This document shows, piece after piece, positions 1 to 8,913 of a DNA stretch of 50,412 bases. This stretch comes from Pseudomonadales bacterium (GTDB lineage Bacteria > Pseudomonadota > Gammaproteobacteria > Pseudomonadales > Azotimanducaceae). Where the stretch lies: NCBI GenBank assembly GCA_019090615.1, contig JAHRVQ010000089.1:1-50412 (forward strand), in the 5' to 3' direction. Position 1 is the stretch's first letter; the number at the start of each line of letters is the position of its first letter. The notes below the pieces were generated by a model. The model was given only the letters and a program-made list of their open reading frames with translations. It did no database searches and was not told where the DNA came from. The position numbers and the translations under genes are program-made.

Positions 1-108
1 GGCTCTTCACTCGCTGACGGCTCTTCACTCGCTGCCGGCTCTTCATTCGCTGACGGCTCTTCACTCGCTGACGGCTCTTCACTCGCTGACGGCTCTTCAT
101 TCGCTTCG
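1..108. repeat. 18-bp coding tandem repeat, six copies
   Basis: Six consecutive 18-base units (ggctcttcactcgctgac and close variants) start at 1, 19, 37, 55, 73 and 91. They lie in frame with the FecR-domain gene and encode SASEEP, SAANEEP-like and SANEEP hexapeptides on the minus strand. The array probably continues beyond the window. Copies differ by one or two bases, mostly S/N or S/A changes. Confidence 0.9.
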
Positions 109-1463
109 CCATCCGGTTCTGACTCAGATTCCGGTTCTGCGTCAGTTCCCGTCTCTACTTCTGTCTCAGATTCAGCCTCCGCTTCTGTTTCTGCTTCTGC
201 TTCTGCTTCTGCTTCTGCTTCTGTTTCTGCCTCCGTATCTGTCTCAGGTGCGGCTTCATCAGCATCCGATTCAGGACTAGCTTCGGCCTCTGATGTAGCC
301 TCTTCCGCTATCGCCTCTTCTGTCTCGACGCCCTCTTCCGCAGCGTCCTCTGTATCTTCATCACCTTCTTCAGCCTCCTCCTCTGTGTCCTCATCCGCCT
401 CTTCTTCCGCTTCTTCCTCTACCTCATCTTCTGCTTCTTTTGTTTCCTCACCTTCGCCCTCTTCATCTGAACCCTGACTCTCCGCAGTAGCATCCGCTTC
501 GACTTCGCTCGAATCTGCATCAGCGGCTACCTCAGCGTCTGTTGACGCGTCCTCCACAGCCTCTTCCTCTGTGGTTTCTACATCTGCCTCTTCACTGGCA
601 TCTGCAGCCGGTATACTCTGTTGCACCAAAGCCTGTTGCGCCGGCGAGGCAACTGTGTTGAACGATGGATTACCATTCAACACAATCACCGAGGTATTAC
701 CCGGCACCGTAAGCTCCACAGGATTGGCACCATTGATATCGGCAACCGTGAGCACGCCCGACTTATGGATCACAATAGTCTGACCCTGGCTATCCACAGT
801 GCCTTCGAGTTCACTGCCGCGAATCCCGATAATCGCGCTGGGTGTCGATATCTGCGTATGCTCTCTACCTGTACCCAGTTTACCGATGGCGCCACTTTTA
901 TAACTAAATCCGCCTTTCAGAACATTGACGGCAAAATTACCTATTTGCGCATCCGCATCATATTCAAATTCAGTCAACGCAGCTCGCGCGTCACTGCCCA
1001 GACGCAAGGAAGTGCCGTCATTCATACGCGCCATACAAATGCCGCTGCCATTAACTCTGATTTCATCACCCTTATAAAGAATGTCACCTCTTTTCAAAAC
1101 CTGGTCGGCACCATCATCACCGGTTCGCACCACGTTACCTCGGACGAAACCAACCTTGCCTATTGCAACTGCCACCGCAGCGCCTCCTTCAGGGCCTGCG
1201 TATTGCACGGATTGATAAGGATCATGCAACAATGATTGCACCATATTTGGCGTAAGCCCGATACCATTGGACAGGATCAGACTTGGCGGCGGATCAAAGG
1301 AAAAATAATCGGCAATAACAAGTTGCCTGCCATCTGCCGCGGTAATAATCAGGTCGAAACCTTCTCTGTGATAATCACCATTAAAAAGCAGTTCAGCATC
1401 CGCAATCAGATACTGCGGGACATCGCTATGCGCTGCCGCCAGTCCTCCTGTAACACTCGTCAC
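1..1463 (-). CDS. FecR-domain protein with long acidic repeat tail (3' end outside window)
   Basis: Read on the minus strand, a frame is open from a GTG at 1463 (upstream in-frame stop at 1473-1475) to the left edge, so the C-terminus is missing. The first ~95 residues contain a YFSFDPPPSLILSNG stretch of the kind found at the N-terminus of large surface or secreted proteins. Next comes a FecR-type beta domain (VGFVRGNVVR, then KGDEIRVNGSG, IIGIRGSELEG and VADINGANPVELTVPG). After about residue 285 the chain is almost only E, A, D, S and T, with an EA-dipeptide run, and it enters SASEEP hexapeptide repeats at the edge. No signal peptide is evident. The FecR domain may be structural rather than a sigma regulator. 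The GTG start is preceded by AGGTAG but is not certain. It is divergent from the two-component genes to its right. Confidence 0.75.
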   Translation of the reverse strand, partial: MTSVTGGLAAAHSDVPQYLIADAELLFNGDYHREGFDLIITAADGRQLVIADYFSFDPPPSLILSNGIGLTPNMVQSLLHDPYQSVQYAGPEGGAAVAVAIGKVGFVRGNVVRTGDDGADQVLKRGDILYKGDEIRVNGSGICMARMNDGTSLRLGSDARAALTEFEYDADAQIGNFAVNVLKGGFSYKSGAIGKLGTGREHTQISTPSAIIGIRGSELEGTVDSQGQTIVIHKSGVLTVADINGANPVELTVPGNTSVIVLNGNPSFNTVASPAQQALVQQSIPAADASEEADVETTEEEAVEDASTDAEVAADADSSEVEADATAESQGSDEEGEGEETKEAEDEVEEEAEEEADEDTEEEAEEGDEDTEDAAEEGVETEEAIAEEATSEAEASPESDADEAAPETDTEAETEAEAEAEAEAETEAEAESETEVETGTDAEPESESEPDGEANEEPSASEEPSASEEPSANEEPAASEEPSASEE

Positions 1464-1756
1464 ACTATCTACCTATCTACCTATCCAGACCAGGATCGTT
1501 ATCCATGTACTTTTAAATATAGGCCTCATTTTGAAGTTCGTGACCGAGTAAAGATCAATTTGTCTAACGCCAAGCTACATAAAAGATTTCGCTATATAAC
1601 CGACTTAAAACTATCTATTGAATACTATTGCGCTGTTGGGACCGTAAACTGAAACGTAATGGCTTATCAAAATTGTAGAGTTTTGGTCGATCAAACCCAC
1701 AACTCCGCAGCCTGAACTAAACTTAAAACACTCAAAAGGACTAGGAAATTGATGAG

Positions 1757-2674
1757 ATGATACCGGTCAAAATACTGGTGGTGGACGACGCTGCACTCAT
1801 TCGGGATATGGTCAAAAGAACGTTACGTAGGCAATTCGAAAATACTGACATCGAAACTGCTGTAAACGGGCTTAAAGCCCAATCACGTCTCAAGGGTAAA
1901 CTTTTTGACCTTATTTTATGCGATTGGGAGATGCCAGAACTAGACGGCGGCGAACTGCTACACTGGGTCAGGCAACAAGATCGGACCTCTCACATCCCTT
2001 TCATCATGGTAACCAGCCGAGGTGACAAGGATTTTGTTATGAAGGCAGCTAAAGAAGGTGTTAGCGGCTATCTCACCAAACCCTTTACCAACGAGCAATT
2101 GCTCATTTGCGTTATGAAAGCGCTAAAAAAATCAGGCAAACTAAAACAGGCGTGCGGCGACGCAGCAACAAACTCCAGCAAACAACAACCCGATGATAGC
2201 GTATCATTACTGACCGGCGCTGGATCTAAACCATCAACGCCGGTTAAGGACAAACCAGCCGTGACCGACGGCTTCAACGCATTAATTGGCAATAACGCAA
2301 GCCATGAAAGTCCGAAGCAGCACACACCGGACGCCGCACCACCAAAGCAAAAGACAGCATCGCCGGTTAAGCAGCCTACGGCACACTTACGCTATAAACA
2401 GGGTGTTCATCAATGCATGATAAAGGACATAAACCTGAAGGAAGTGCTTGCGGTATTAAGGGCCGATAGCGAGATGCCCGACCTGTTGGAACAAACAGTT
2501 GTTCATATCAATAATTCCAAATCCGATGAAACGGTACAACTCAATGGTTTTGTTCATTCCATGGCCGCCACACAAAGAAAAATGGATGCACAATTCGTCA
2601 GTATCAAAGTGGTTTTTGTCGATGAAGACCCAAAAAAACTTGAACATCTTTCGCACTTCATCCAGTCGATGTAA
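1757..2674 (+). CDS. Response regulator, receiver domain plus PilZ-like C-terminal region
   Basis: Residues 3-125 form a canonical receiver: acidic pair D10-D11, phospho-acceptor D56 (CDWEMP), T86 (IMVTS) and K108 before P109-F110. Residues ~126-205 are a low-complexity K/P/S/T linker. Residues ~206-305 contain a CMIKDINLKEV strand motif and a beta-rich stretch that resemble an atypical PilZ domain. I see no clear RxxxR c-di-GMP motif and no helix-turn-helix, so output is probably by protein contact rather than DNA binding. The start is the ATG at 1757; the ATG at 1752 is out of frame and stops at once. It lies 291 bases before a histidine kinase on the same strand, a plausible partner. Confidence 0.8.
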   Translation: MIPVKILVVDDAALIRDMVKRTLRRQFENTDIETAVNGLKAQSRLKGKLFDLILCDWEMPELDGGELLHWVRQQDRTSHIPFIMVTSRGDKDFVMKAAKEGVSGYLTKPFTNEQLLICVMKALKKSGKLKQACGDAATNSSKQQPDDSVSLLTGAGSKPSTPVKDKPAVTDGFNALIGNNASHESPKQHTPDAAPPKQKTASPVKQPTAHLRYKQGVHQCMIKDINLKEVLAVLRADSEMPDLLEQTVVHINNSKSDETVQLNGFVHSMAATQRKMDAQFVSIKVVFVDEDPKKLEHLSHFIQSM

Positions 2675-2965
2675 ATATAAAGTTTCAGACAAGTCCATTC
2701 TCGGCAGATATAAGCCGTCACAAAATGATGTAGATAGCCCACAGACTATGATTATTTATTGTCTGGCAAACGACGCTTACACGCCGCCTTCGTTTAAATA
2801 CCACATTGACCCAAATAGTACTTAATCCGCATTTTTCTGGTTCGGGTCAAGCACAGCAAAAACAGCTGCAATTATCCTGGAAAAATAAATTTGACCTCCT
2901 ACTATTGGCGATAGCAATTTGTTAGGCTAGAATCTTGGTTCATTCATCGCTGGGATGATTACGGA

Positions 2966-4498
2966 TTGATCGCCCTGGACGTATCGAGCTTTATTTTATT
3001 GGTCGCATTTATTGCATGCGCTGGCATCATATGGTTTAAATTCATTCGCCCTGATGCGCCACAAAAAGCCCTTCGATTCACGCTAATTGGCCTATTAATA
3101 TGGGCCATCGCAGCCGCTCTTGAATTCAACACCAGTATCCACCTGACTACCCACCCAACAACAAACTGGCTGTTCTATTCTTTGCTCCTGTCTGGCGCTG
3201 GCTGTATGTTGCTATCAAATGGCATAGCAGCCCTCTCATCCACAATCTCTTCAGCAATCAGTCAAACCGACTCAACTGCCAATGAAGAAAACATCAGGAC
3301 TTTGCAATCTCAGCTGCAGCGCCAGAACATGCAGTTAGAATTAGCCCAAAATTGCGCCAAACTGGGCTTTTTGCATTTCTCCAGCGCAAACGATGTAGCA
3401 CCATTGGTTTCATTCGGGGCCAGACGAATTCTTGGCATCACAACAAAATCAGAAATTAGTGAAGAAAATTTTTGGGCGGCAATACACCAAGGCGATACAG
3501 AAATTGTAAAACGCTATATAACCAACGCCACAACCAAAGGTACAATTCAACCACCCTGGCAATTTCGAATCATTCGCCCCGATCATGAGATACGGTATCT
3601 AACAGCCAATCTCAGCATAACTCAACACCATAATGACCACCCATGGCAAATCATTCTTACCTTTCAAGATATATCTGATGCCATTCGCAACGAACATCGA
3701 TTAAGACATGCGCAAAAAATGGAAGCAGTTGGCGCGCTCACAGGCGGTATTTCACATGATTTTAATAATCTATTGCAGGTTATTCTCGGCAATACAGAAC
3801 TGATCCAGGGTGAACTAAATGACGAGGACAAGGAATGTGTAATGACCATCCGACAAGCAGCCGGGAGGGGGTCAGAACTAACTCAAAGACTATTGGCGTT
3901 CTCAAGGCGACAGGTACTTGACCCGCAGAGCATTAACGTCGATGACCATATACGGGAAATATTACCTTTACTTCGTCGCACCCTTGGAGAATCTATACAG
4001 ATTACTTCAACCACCAAAGACAAGCTTCATGAATGCCGTATAGACTCAGGCCAATTAAAAACCTCCATCCTCAACCTGGCGATTAACGCACAACATTCCA
4101 TGCCTAAAGGCGGAACACTTTGCATCGAAACACAAAATATTTACCTGGACCAGGACTACGTTCAACAGCAATATTTACGCCAGCAAGAAGAAATACTTGA
4201 AGGTAATTACATCCAGTTATCCGTTTCTGATAAAGGTGCCGGCATACCCAAGCAAATTTTGGACCGCGTTTTCGAACCATTTTTTACCACCAGAGAAGTT
4301 GGCAAAGGGTCCGGCCTTGGCCTTTCTATGGTCTATGGTTTTATAAAGCAATCTGGTGGGCATATCGAAATATGTAGCGAAGTAGCCATAGGGACCACAG
4401 TCAATCTTTACCTGCCGGTTTCACAACCCAACTCCCCTGGCCTAAAAGACACGCAAACTAATAATATTAGCGACATGGAACAGGTGATTGCCGAATAA
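2966..4498 (+). CDS. Membrane PAS sensor histidine kinase
   Basis: A 510-residue kinase. Three hydrophobic segments at about residues 7-27, 36-53 and 68-90 anchor the N-terminus, followed by a short coiled coil (~105-130) and a PAS-like domain (~130-240). HisKA has its H-box at H264 in GGISHDFNN. The HATPase domain shows an N-box ([10 protein letters not shown]), G1 (DKGAGIP), an F-box (FEPFFTT) and G2 (GKGSGLGLS). This arrangement is that of the NtrB-like PAS/HisKA/HATPase group. There is no attached receiver. The start is TTG at 2966: the frame opens after a stop at 2912 and contains no ATG before the membrane segments. The response regulator just upstream is the obvious candidate partner, but a phosphotransfer link is inferred. 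Confidence 0.87.
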   Translation: MIALDVSSFILLVAFIACAGIIWFKFIRPDAPQKALRFTLIGLLIWAIAAALEFNTSIHLTTHPTTNWLFYSLLLSGAGCMLLSNGIAALSSTISSAISQTDSTANEENIRTLQSQLQRQNMQLELAQNCAKLGFLHFSSANDVAPLVSFGARRILGITTKSEISEENFWAAIHQGDTEIVKRYITNATTKGTIQPPWQFRIIRPDHEIRYLTANLSITQHHNDHPWQIILTFQDISDAIRNEHRLRHAQKMEAVGALTGGISHDFNNLLQVILGNTELIQGELNDEDKECVMTIRQAAGRGSELTQRLLAFSRRQVLDPQSINVDDHIREILPLLRRTLGESIQITSTTKDKLHECRIDSGQLKTSILNLAINAQHSMPKGGTLCIETQNIYLDQDYVQQQYLRQQEEILEGNYIQLSVSDKGAGIPKQILDRVFEPFFTTREVGKGSGLGLSMVYGFIKQSGGHIEICSEVAIGTTVNLYLPVSQPNSPGLKDTQTNNISDMEQVIAE

Positions 4499-4797
4499 AA
4501 TGCCGAAATAGTTAATGTAACCTACGTCATTTTATTGTAAACAAGGCCAAATTGACGCTACCGCTGAGCGAATTAGCCTTAATAGAACAAACAATTTTAA
4601 CCAACCATCAGCAGCAATCAGATTTAAAATGCCTGCCTGCCCGATATGGGATAATATATCGACAAGTTACTATCGTTTTTGGCCGTTCCATCCAGCCCTT
4701 AACCCCAACCAAATTATTAGTGCCTTACGATTTTACGCATCAACACGTAAAATTTTCCCCCTGGCTTAACCTGGGCTTTCAGTATTAAGGATACACA

Positions 4798-5565
4798 TTG
4801 CGTACTTCATCTCGATTAGCTTTTTCGCTCTATAAATGGTTATTTGTAGGGCCAATGCTAGTCTTATCCACTTTTTTCCTTGGCTGCATCATCAGCATCC
4901 TGTCACTGCTGGGCAAACCAGATTTTGCCTCGCGCGTGTTTGCAACGCGTTGGGCCAAATTTAACAGCATGACTTCGTTGCTTAACGTTGAAATCAAGGG
5001 CGCCGATTTGATAGACCCTAACACCTCCTACGTCATAGTGGCGAATCATCAAAGCCTTATCGACATCCTAATTTTGTATGGCTACCTGGATCTTGAGATC
5101 AAATGGGTAATGAAACAGGAAATCCGTGCTGTACCGGTACTTGGCATCGCCTGCGAACTGATGGGGCATATTTATATTGATCGAAGTAATACCAATTCTG
5201 CACTCAATTCTATTAACAAGGCGAAAGAAAAAATAACTGACGGTATGAGCGTGATTTTCTTCCCCGAAGGAACTAGATCAAGAACCGGCAAATTAAAGCG
5301 GTTTAAGAAAGGCGCGTTCAGATTTGCTCAGGAGCTGCAACTAGAAATCTTACCGGTAGCCATTCATGGCTCCGGTAAAATACTACCCTCAGACAGCATT
5401 AACCTGACGCCTGGCAGAGCCACCCTGGAGTTCTGCAAACCAATTACCACTAGCGGCATTGAACCCAGGGAAATCACAAAACTCAGCAATCAAGCGTTTG
5501 ACTCAATCAACCACGCCCTACATGGAGCAGAGCCTTCAGCAGGTAAAAAGCCTTCAGCGGAATAG
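4798..5565 (+). CDS. plsC: 1-acyl-sn-glycerol-3-phosphate acyltransferase
   Basis: Adds the second acyl chain to lysophosphatidate in membrane phospholipid synthesis. A hydrophobic N-terminal segment (~13-38) is followed by the acyltransferase signature NHQSLID (H84, D89, the HX4D motif) and the acceptor-binding FPEGTR motif (155-160); the PVAIHGSG region is block IV. Length (255 residues) is normal for the family. The start is TTG at 4798, preceded by AAGGA seven bases upstream. The last eleven residues (EPSAGKKPSAE) are encoded by the first copies of a tandem repeat that continues past the stop codon, so the C-terminus and stop lie inside a repeat. The 299 bases before it hold no convincing gene. 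Confidence 0.93.
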   Translation: MRTSSRLAFSLYKWLFVGPMLVLSTFFLGCIISILSLLGKPDFASRVFATRWAKFNSMTSLLNVEIKGADLIDPNTSYVIVANHQSLIDILILYGYLDLEIKWVMKQEIRAVPVLGIACELMGHIYIDRSNTNSALNSINKAKEKITDGMSVIFFPEGTRSRTGKLKRFKKGAFRFAQELQLEILPVAIHGSGKILPSDSINLTPGRATLEFCKPITTSGIEPREITKLSNQAFDSINHALHGAEPSAGKKPSAE

Positions 5566-5665
5566 AGCCTTCAGCGGCTCTACATAAAAAGCCCTCAGCG
5601 GTTCTACATAAAGAGCCCTCAGCCGCTCTACATATAGAGCCCTCAGCGGTTCTACATAAAAGCCC
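5531..5665. repeat. Tandem hairpin-forming repeats after plsC
   Basis: Copies start at 5531 (18 bp), 5549 (17 bp), 5566, 5590 and 5614 (24 bp each) and 5638 (23 bp), with a partial one at 5661. The core is agccctcagcggttctacat. The 5566 copy contains TAGAGCC, six-base loop TTCAGC, GGCTCTA: a perfect 7-bp stem. Other copies keep the stem with G-T pairs or shortened arms, so the array can fold as consecutive small hairpins. It spans the plsC stop codon and ends just before the convergent small basic gene, where it may act as a bidirectional terminator or mRNA-stabilising element. Confidence 0.85.
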
Positions 5666-5688
5666 AACCCCAAATATCTACAAATTGT

Positions 5689-5871
5689 TTATTTCCGCTT
5701 TTTCCGTCCACGATTCTTCTTGTTTGACCGCGAGGCGCCCTTAACGCCATCCACAGATATTTTGCGCGAATTACTAAAGGCCTTCTTAATCGCTGCTACT
5801 TTCTTATCTCTGCGGATAAATTCATGCGGCTGCTTCGCACGATCGAAATTGATTACCGTTGTTTCATCCAT
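5689..5871 (-). CDS. Small highly basic protein of unknown function
   Basis: Sixty residues; the start ATG at 5871 has AAAAGG eight bases upstream. The N-terminus is VINFDRAKQPHEF and the last ~18 residues are nearly all K, R, S, N and G (SNKKNRGRKKRK), suggesting an RNA-, DNA- or ribosome-associated protein. I recall small gammaproteobacterial proteins with the same pattern (acidic start, VI-F-AKQPH motif, lysine-rich end) but no function. It stands alone, convergent with plsC and divergent from the desaturase gene. Confidence 0.65.
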   Translation of the reverse strand: MDETTVINFDRAKQPHEFIRRDKKVAAIKKAFSNSRKISVDGVKGASRSNKKNRGRKKRK

Positions 5872-6060
5872 GGAATTAACCTTTTGAAGACAGTTTGGTT
5901 GATCGTTTGATTACCCACAATCCAGAATGCCCTGCTGAACGATAACAACCATTTACTTTTTATTCATAGACTTATACCATGCCGCTGCAAATTTACCCAT
6001 GCCATGCAGTTTCAGCTGCATATGATACACTCAAACTAAGATATAGAATTATTTTTCAAC

Positions 6061-6888
6061 GTGACCTTACTTAAACAATCCGCAGACAGACTGCCTTTAT
6101 TCCTTATAATTTCACTCACCGCCCTCGACTTTTTATTGTATTTCACAATCGATAATCTCTGGTGGCTAGTGGCTTATTTTATTTTGACACTAGTGCCAAA
6201 AGGCTGTATTTGCGCCTGGAATCACCATCACCAACATACCTTAACCTTCAGATCCATGCCAATGAACCGTGCACTGGAAATTAGCTATGCGCTACATACA
6301 GGTGTCACAACCAACCTTTGGCTATTGCATCATGTACTAGGACATCATCACAATTATCTGGATCAAACCAGGGATGAAAGTCGTTGGAAACGCAAAAATG
6401 GCTCTACAATGGGCATGATCGAATATACCCTTAGCGTTGCCCTGACATCTTACTACCGTGGCTTCAAAGTCGGCAGAAAATACCCCAAACACTATCGTAC
6501 ACACGTCATATTTAGCCTGCTCGCCCTGTCCATCGCAGGCGCATTAACAATATACCAACCCATGCAGGGCCTTATGCTATTTATTCTACCAATGATCACC
6601 GGCTTGCTCATTACTGCCTGGGCCACCTATGACCACCACACCGGACTTGATGAAACCGAAAACCATTTCAAAGCTTCCTACAACAATATGAACCCTATTT
6701 TTAATACCTTAACAGGCAACCTTGGATACCACACCGCACATCATTATAAACAGGGTACCCACTGGTCAAAATTACCCGCTTTGCACACCAGCATCAAACA
6801 CCATATCCCAGACAATCTTTACAATCAGTCCATGTGGGATATTTTCACCAAATTTTCAATTTTACGAATTTTTGGCCTGAATAATTAA
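6061..6888 (+). CDS. Membrane fatty acid desaturase family protein
   Basis: Histidine-rich integral membrane di-iron protein. His clusters are HHHQH at 55-59, HHVLGHHHNYLD at 90-101, DHHTGLDETENH at 191-202 and HTAHH at 224-228. Hydrophobic segments lie at ~12-29, 34-50, 150-170 and 172-190. The set fits the fatty-acid-desaturase/hydroxylase superfamily, which inserts double bonds or hydroxyls using oxygen. At 275 residues it is short but complete. The start is GTG at 6061 with a weak Shine-Dalgarno. Substrate cannot be told from sequence; plsC nearby suggests membrane lipids. It converges with the transglycosylase gene 33 bases downstream. Confidence 0.85.
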   Translation: MTLLKQSADRLPLFLIISLTALDFLLYFTIDNLWWLVAYFILTLVPKGCICAWNHHHQHTLTFRSMPMNRALEISYALHTGVTTNLWLLHHVLGHHHNYLDQTRDESRWKRKNGSTMGMIEYTLSVALTSYYRGFKVGRKYPKHYRTHVIFSLLALSIAGALTIYQPMQGLMLFILPMITGLLITAWATYDHHTGLDETENHFKASYNNMNPIFNTLTGNLGYHTAHHYKQGTHWSKLPALHTSIKHHIPDNLYNQSMWDIFTKFSILRIFGLNN

Positions 6889-6921
6889 CCTCCAACATAA
6901 ATCATAATTGAGCCAACAAAA

Positions 6922-7920
6922 TTATCGTTTAATCTGATCAGCCAAAAGACCAATGGATACCGCATACTTATTCGCGCAGTTATAAGCGAGAATCCCACCA
7001 AAATTACGCCCCACCAGGTAAGCTTTAGTCTCGCCTTTCGCGGGGATAACCATGGCATATTTTTCACTACCAGGCGCAACATCCACACCCATGTTTCGCC
7101 ATTCATCCAGCGAAAGCCGACCCGTGTGATGTCGGTATGCGCGACACCCCTTGCGTACCTTAGCTGGCCGCAGGCTTTCAAACTCAATTTCCTCCGTTAA
7201 AGCCACAGCCAGGCCCCAACCCTGGCCTTTATGCCAGCCATTAGTACTGAGATAGTTAGCTATAGACGCCCAAACATCAACCTGATTACTCCAGATATTC
7301 TTTTTACCATCGCCATCAAAATCTTCGGCGTAAACCAGGAAAGAAGACGGCATAAATTGATTTTGACCCATTGCACCGGCCCAACCACCAACAAACTTAT
7401 CGGCTGCTATATGGCCCTGATCAAGGATCACCAGAGCATTTATAAGCTCTTTGGTGAAAAATTTTGCACGCCTTGGGTCGTGGCCTAAAGTGGCTAAAGA
7501 CCGTACTATGGAATACTTGCCCTGGTATTGTCCAAAATTCGATTCAAGCCCCCAGAATGACAATATATATTCAGCGTCCACTGAATAAGTATTCGCAATT
7601 TCCTCTAGTTTAACGGCATGATCTGCATAATATTTATTCGCAGTATCAATTCGATATTTAGTCACACGGGCTTGCAAATACTGCTCAAAAGTCTGAGTAA
7701 ATTCCGGTTGTTTGCGGTCGAACTTTAGCACTCGTGGATCAGGTTTAAGGTTATCCAGCATGACCAATACCTGTTCACCAACACCTTTTCCTGCAGCGGA
7801 CTTTTTAACGTCTGCAAGGTATTGAGCAAACGGCTGGTTATCTGCCATGGCCCAACAAGAAAAAAAACTGCAAATAATATTTAGTGCCAATACCCAACAA
7901 AAAGATCTACGCAGTAGCAA
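6922..7920 (-). CDS. Lytic murein transglycosylase, MltB family
   Basis: Cleaves the MurNAc-GlcNAc bond of peptidoglycan to give 1,6-anhydro ends. An N-terminal signal peptide (~1-26, ending AMA) is followed by an SLT-type domain with the catalytic glutamate E126 in FWGLESNFG, then GWAGAMGQNQFMPSSF and the DFDGDGKKNIW stretch typical of MltB. I see no clear lipobox, so it may be periplasmic rather than a lipoprotein. The start is TTG at 7920 with GAGGGG eight bases upstream. At 332 residues it has normal family length without an extra C-terminal peptidoglycan-binding domain. It is divergent from the DoxX gene; the 293-base gap between them holds a perfect palindrome. Confidence 0.92.
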   Translation of the reverse strand: MLLRRSFCWVLALNIICSFFSCWAMADNQPFAQYLADVKKSAAGKGVGEQVLVMLDNLKPDPRVLKFDRKQPEFTQTFEQYLQARVTKYRIDTANKYYADHAVKLEEIANTYSVDAEYILSFWGLESNFGQYQGKYSIVRSLATLGHDPRRAKFFTKELINALVILDQGHIAADKFVGGWAGAMGQNQFMPSSFLVYAEDFDGDGKKNIWSNQVDVWASIANYLSTNGWHKGQGWGLAVALTEEIEFESLRPAKVRKGCRAYRHHTGRLSLDEWRNMGVDVAPGSEKYAMVIPAKGETKAYLVGRNFGGILAYNCANKYAVSIGLLADQIKR

Positions 7921-8035
7921 AAGATTCCCCTCACAAAAAAATTTATATCGAATTCGCTTTATCAGATGCAGATGATAGCAGAGTTCAAACCATTGTCAGC
8001 GACACCCTGAACTTAACTAACGTGTCCACCGATGG

Positions 8036-8058
8036 TCACCGATGGTCACCATCGGTGA
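8036..8058. promoter_or_regulatory. 23-bp perfect palindrome, candidate operator
   Basis: Left arm TCACCGATGGT (8036-8046), a single central C, right arm ACCATCGGTGA (8048-8058): eleven of eleven pairs match. The half CACCGATGGT also occurs just before it at 8027-8036, making a direct repeat. With almost no loop it is better as a protein-binding site than as a terminator. It lies between the divergent transglycosylase and DoxX genes. Regulator unknown. Confidence 0.55.
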
Positions 8059-8213
8059 CAGGCTTCCGCTAAGACCCGTTAGTCAAACAATTATTTTATC
8101 AGCAACCCTGTAACAAAAGTCCTGCCCAGTCGTTCAATAAAGACGGGACAGAAAGAAATGCCATAACGCCAAACATTAGCTCAGGTACATTTAGTAATCA
8201 TAAAGGAAATCCC

Positions 8214-8723
8214 ATGACCATATTTTTCAACCTTGAGGCTTACTTCCGCCGCATCATGAATCGAACCGGAGAATTCGTCGGCCTATTAGTAATAAGGCTG
8301 TTGCTAGCCTGGGAGTTCTGGGAAGCCGGCTGGGAAAAATTCGGTGGTGAAAACTGGTTCCAGCATATCCAGCATAAATTCCCGTTTCCCTTCAGCATTA
8401 TCCACACAGATATCAGCTGGTTTATGGCCACCTGGTTCGAAATGCTGGGTGCCATTGCGCTACTGCTCGGGCTGGGCACAAGATATGCGGCGATTTCTTT
8501 ATCTATATTGACGATCGTGGCTACTATCGCAGTACATATTCCTGTTGATGGGTGGTCATCTTTGAGCGACATTGCAAGTGGCTATGCAATAACCAACAAA
8601 GGCTTTGGCAACTATAAACTGCCCTTAATCTACCTGATTTTATTTATTCCGTTGATTCTATCTGGGCCTGGCAAGATAAGTCTCGACTATTTGATTCTCC
8701 GCTTCACCAATAAGCAGCGCTAG
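8214..8723 (+). CDS. DoxX family membrane protein
   Basis: 169 residues with four hydrophobic segments (about 20-36, 67-85, 87-110 and 135-150) and the DoxX pattern LLVIRLLLAWEFWEAGWEK...GG near the N-terminus, plus a GLGTRYAA turn between helices 2 and 3. DoxX proteins are small inner-membrane proteins associated with redox stress or with quinone or thiosulfate oxidation in different organisms; the role here is not known. AAAGGA eight bases before the ATG supports the start. Divergent from the transglycosylase gene. Confidence 0.85.
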   Translation: MTIFFNLEAYFRRIMNRTGEFVGLLVIRLLLAWEFWEAGWEKFGGENWFQHIQHKFPFPFSIIHTDISWFMATWFEMLGAIALLLGLGTRYAAISLSILTIVATIAVHIPVDGWSSLSDIASGYAITNKGFGNYKLPLIYLILFIPLILSGPGKISLDYLILRFTNKQR

Positions 8724-8913
8724 CAAACCGTGCTAACAATCAATGTCAACCTCGCTGCCAACAGTTGTCAGAACAATAGTACCTGACCTCAGCTCATTAA
8801 CCGTAAACCGCAGCGCTAGTTTACGGTGCCCAACAATGGCAATAGCAACGACAGGCATTTCCATGCTACTGTTCCAGCTACTAAACGAGTCAACAGGGTC
8901 AATAACAAGCGCC

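Noticed and set aside
1-108. Possible CRISPR array at the left edge
   Set aside because: Repeats are contiguous 18-base coding units without spacers and are in frame with an acidic protein.
571-1652. Plus-strand open frames opposite the FecR-domain gene
   Set aside because: They are antisense shadows: the minus-strand frame gives a recognisable FecR domain and the plus frames have no family features or ribosome-binding sites.
2499-2825. Plus-strand 108-codon frame overlapping the response regulator end
   Set aside because: Out-of-frame shadow of the regulator gene that runs into the intergenic gap; no homology features.
4552-4788. 78-codon plus-strand frame starting with TTG before plsC
   Set aside because: No recognisable domain, no Shine-Dalgarno at the TTG, and composition like non-coding AT-rich DNA; kept only as an open frame in the gap between the kinase and plsC.
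5531-5665. Possible CRISPR array after plsC
   Set aside because: Units are contiguous 17-24-base repeats without unique spacers; hairpin array fits better.
7884-8072. 62-codon plus-strand frame across the mltB-type start and the palindrome
   Set aside because: It overlaps the transglycosylase start on the other strand and its end is made by the palindrome repeat; no ribosome-binding site.
8743-8913. N-terminal extension of the MFS transporter
   Set aside because: Fifty-seven residues with no resemblance to GPH transporter starts; the ATG at 8914 is more plausible, though with a weak ribosome-binding site.
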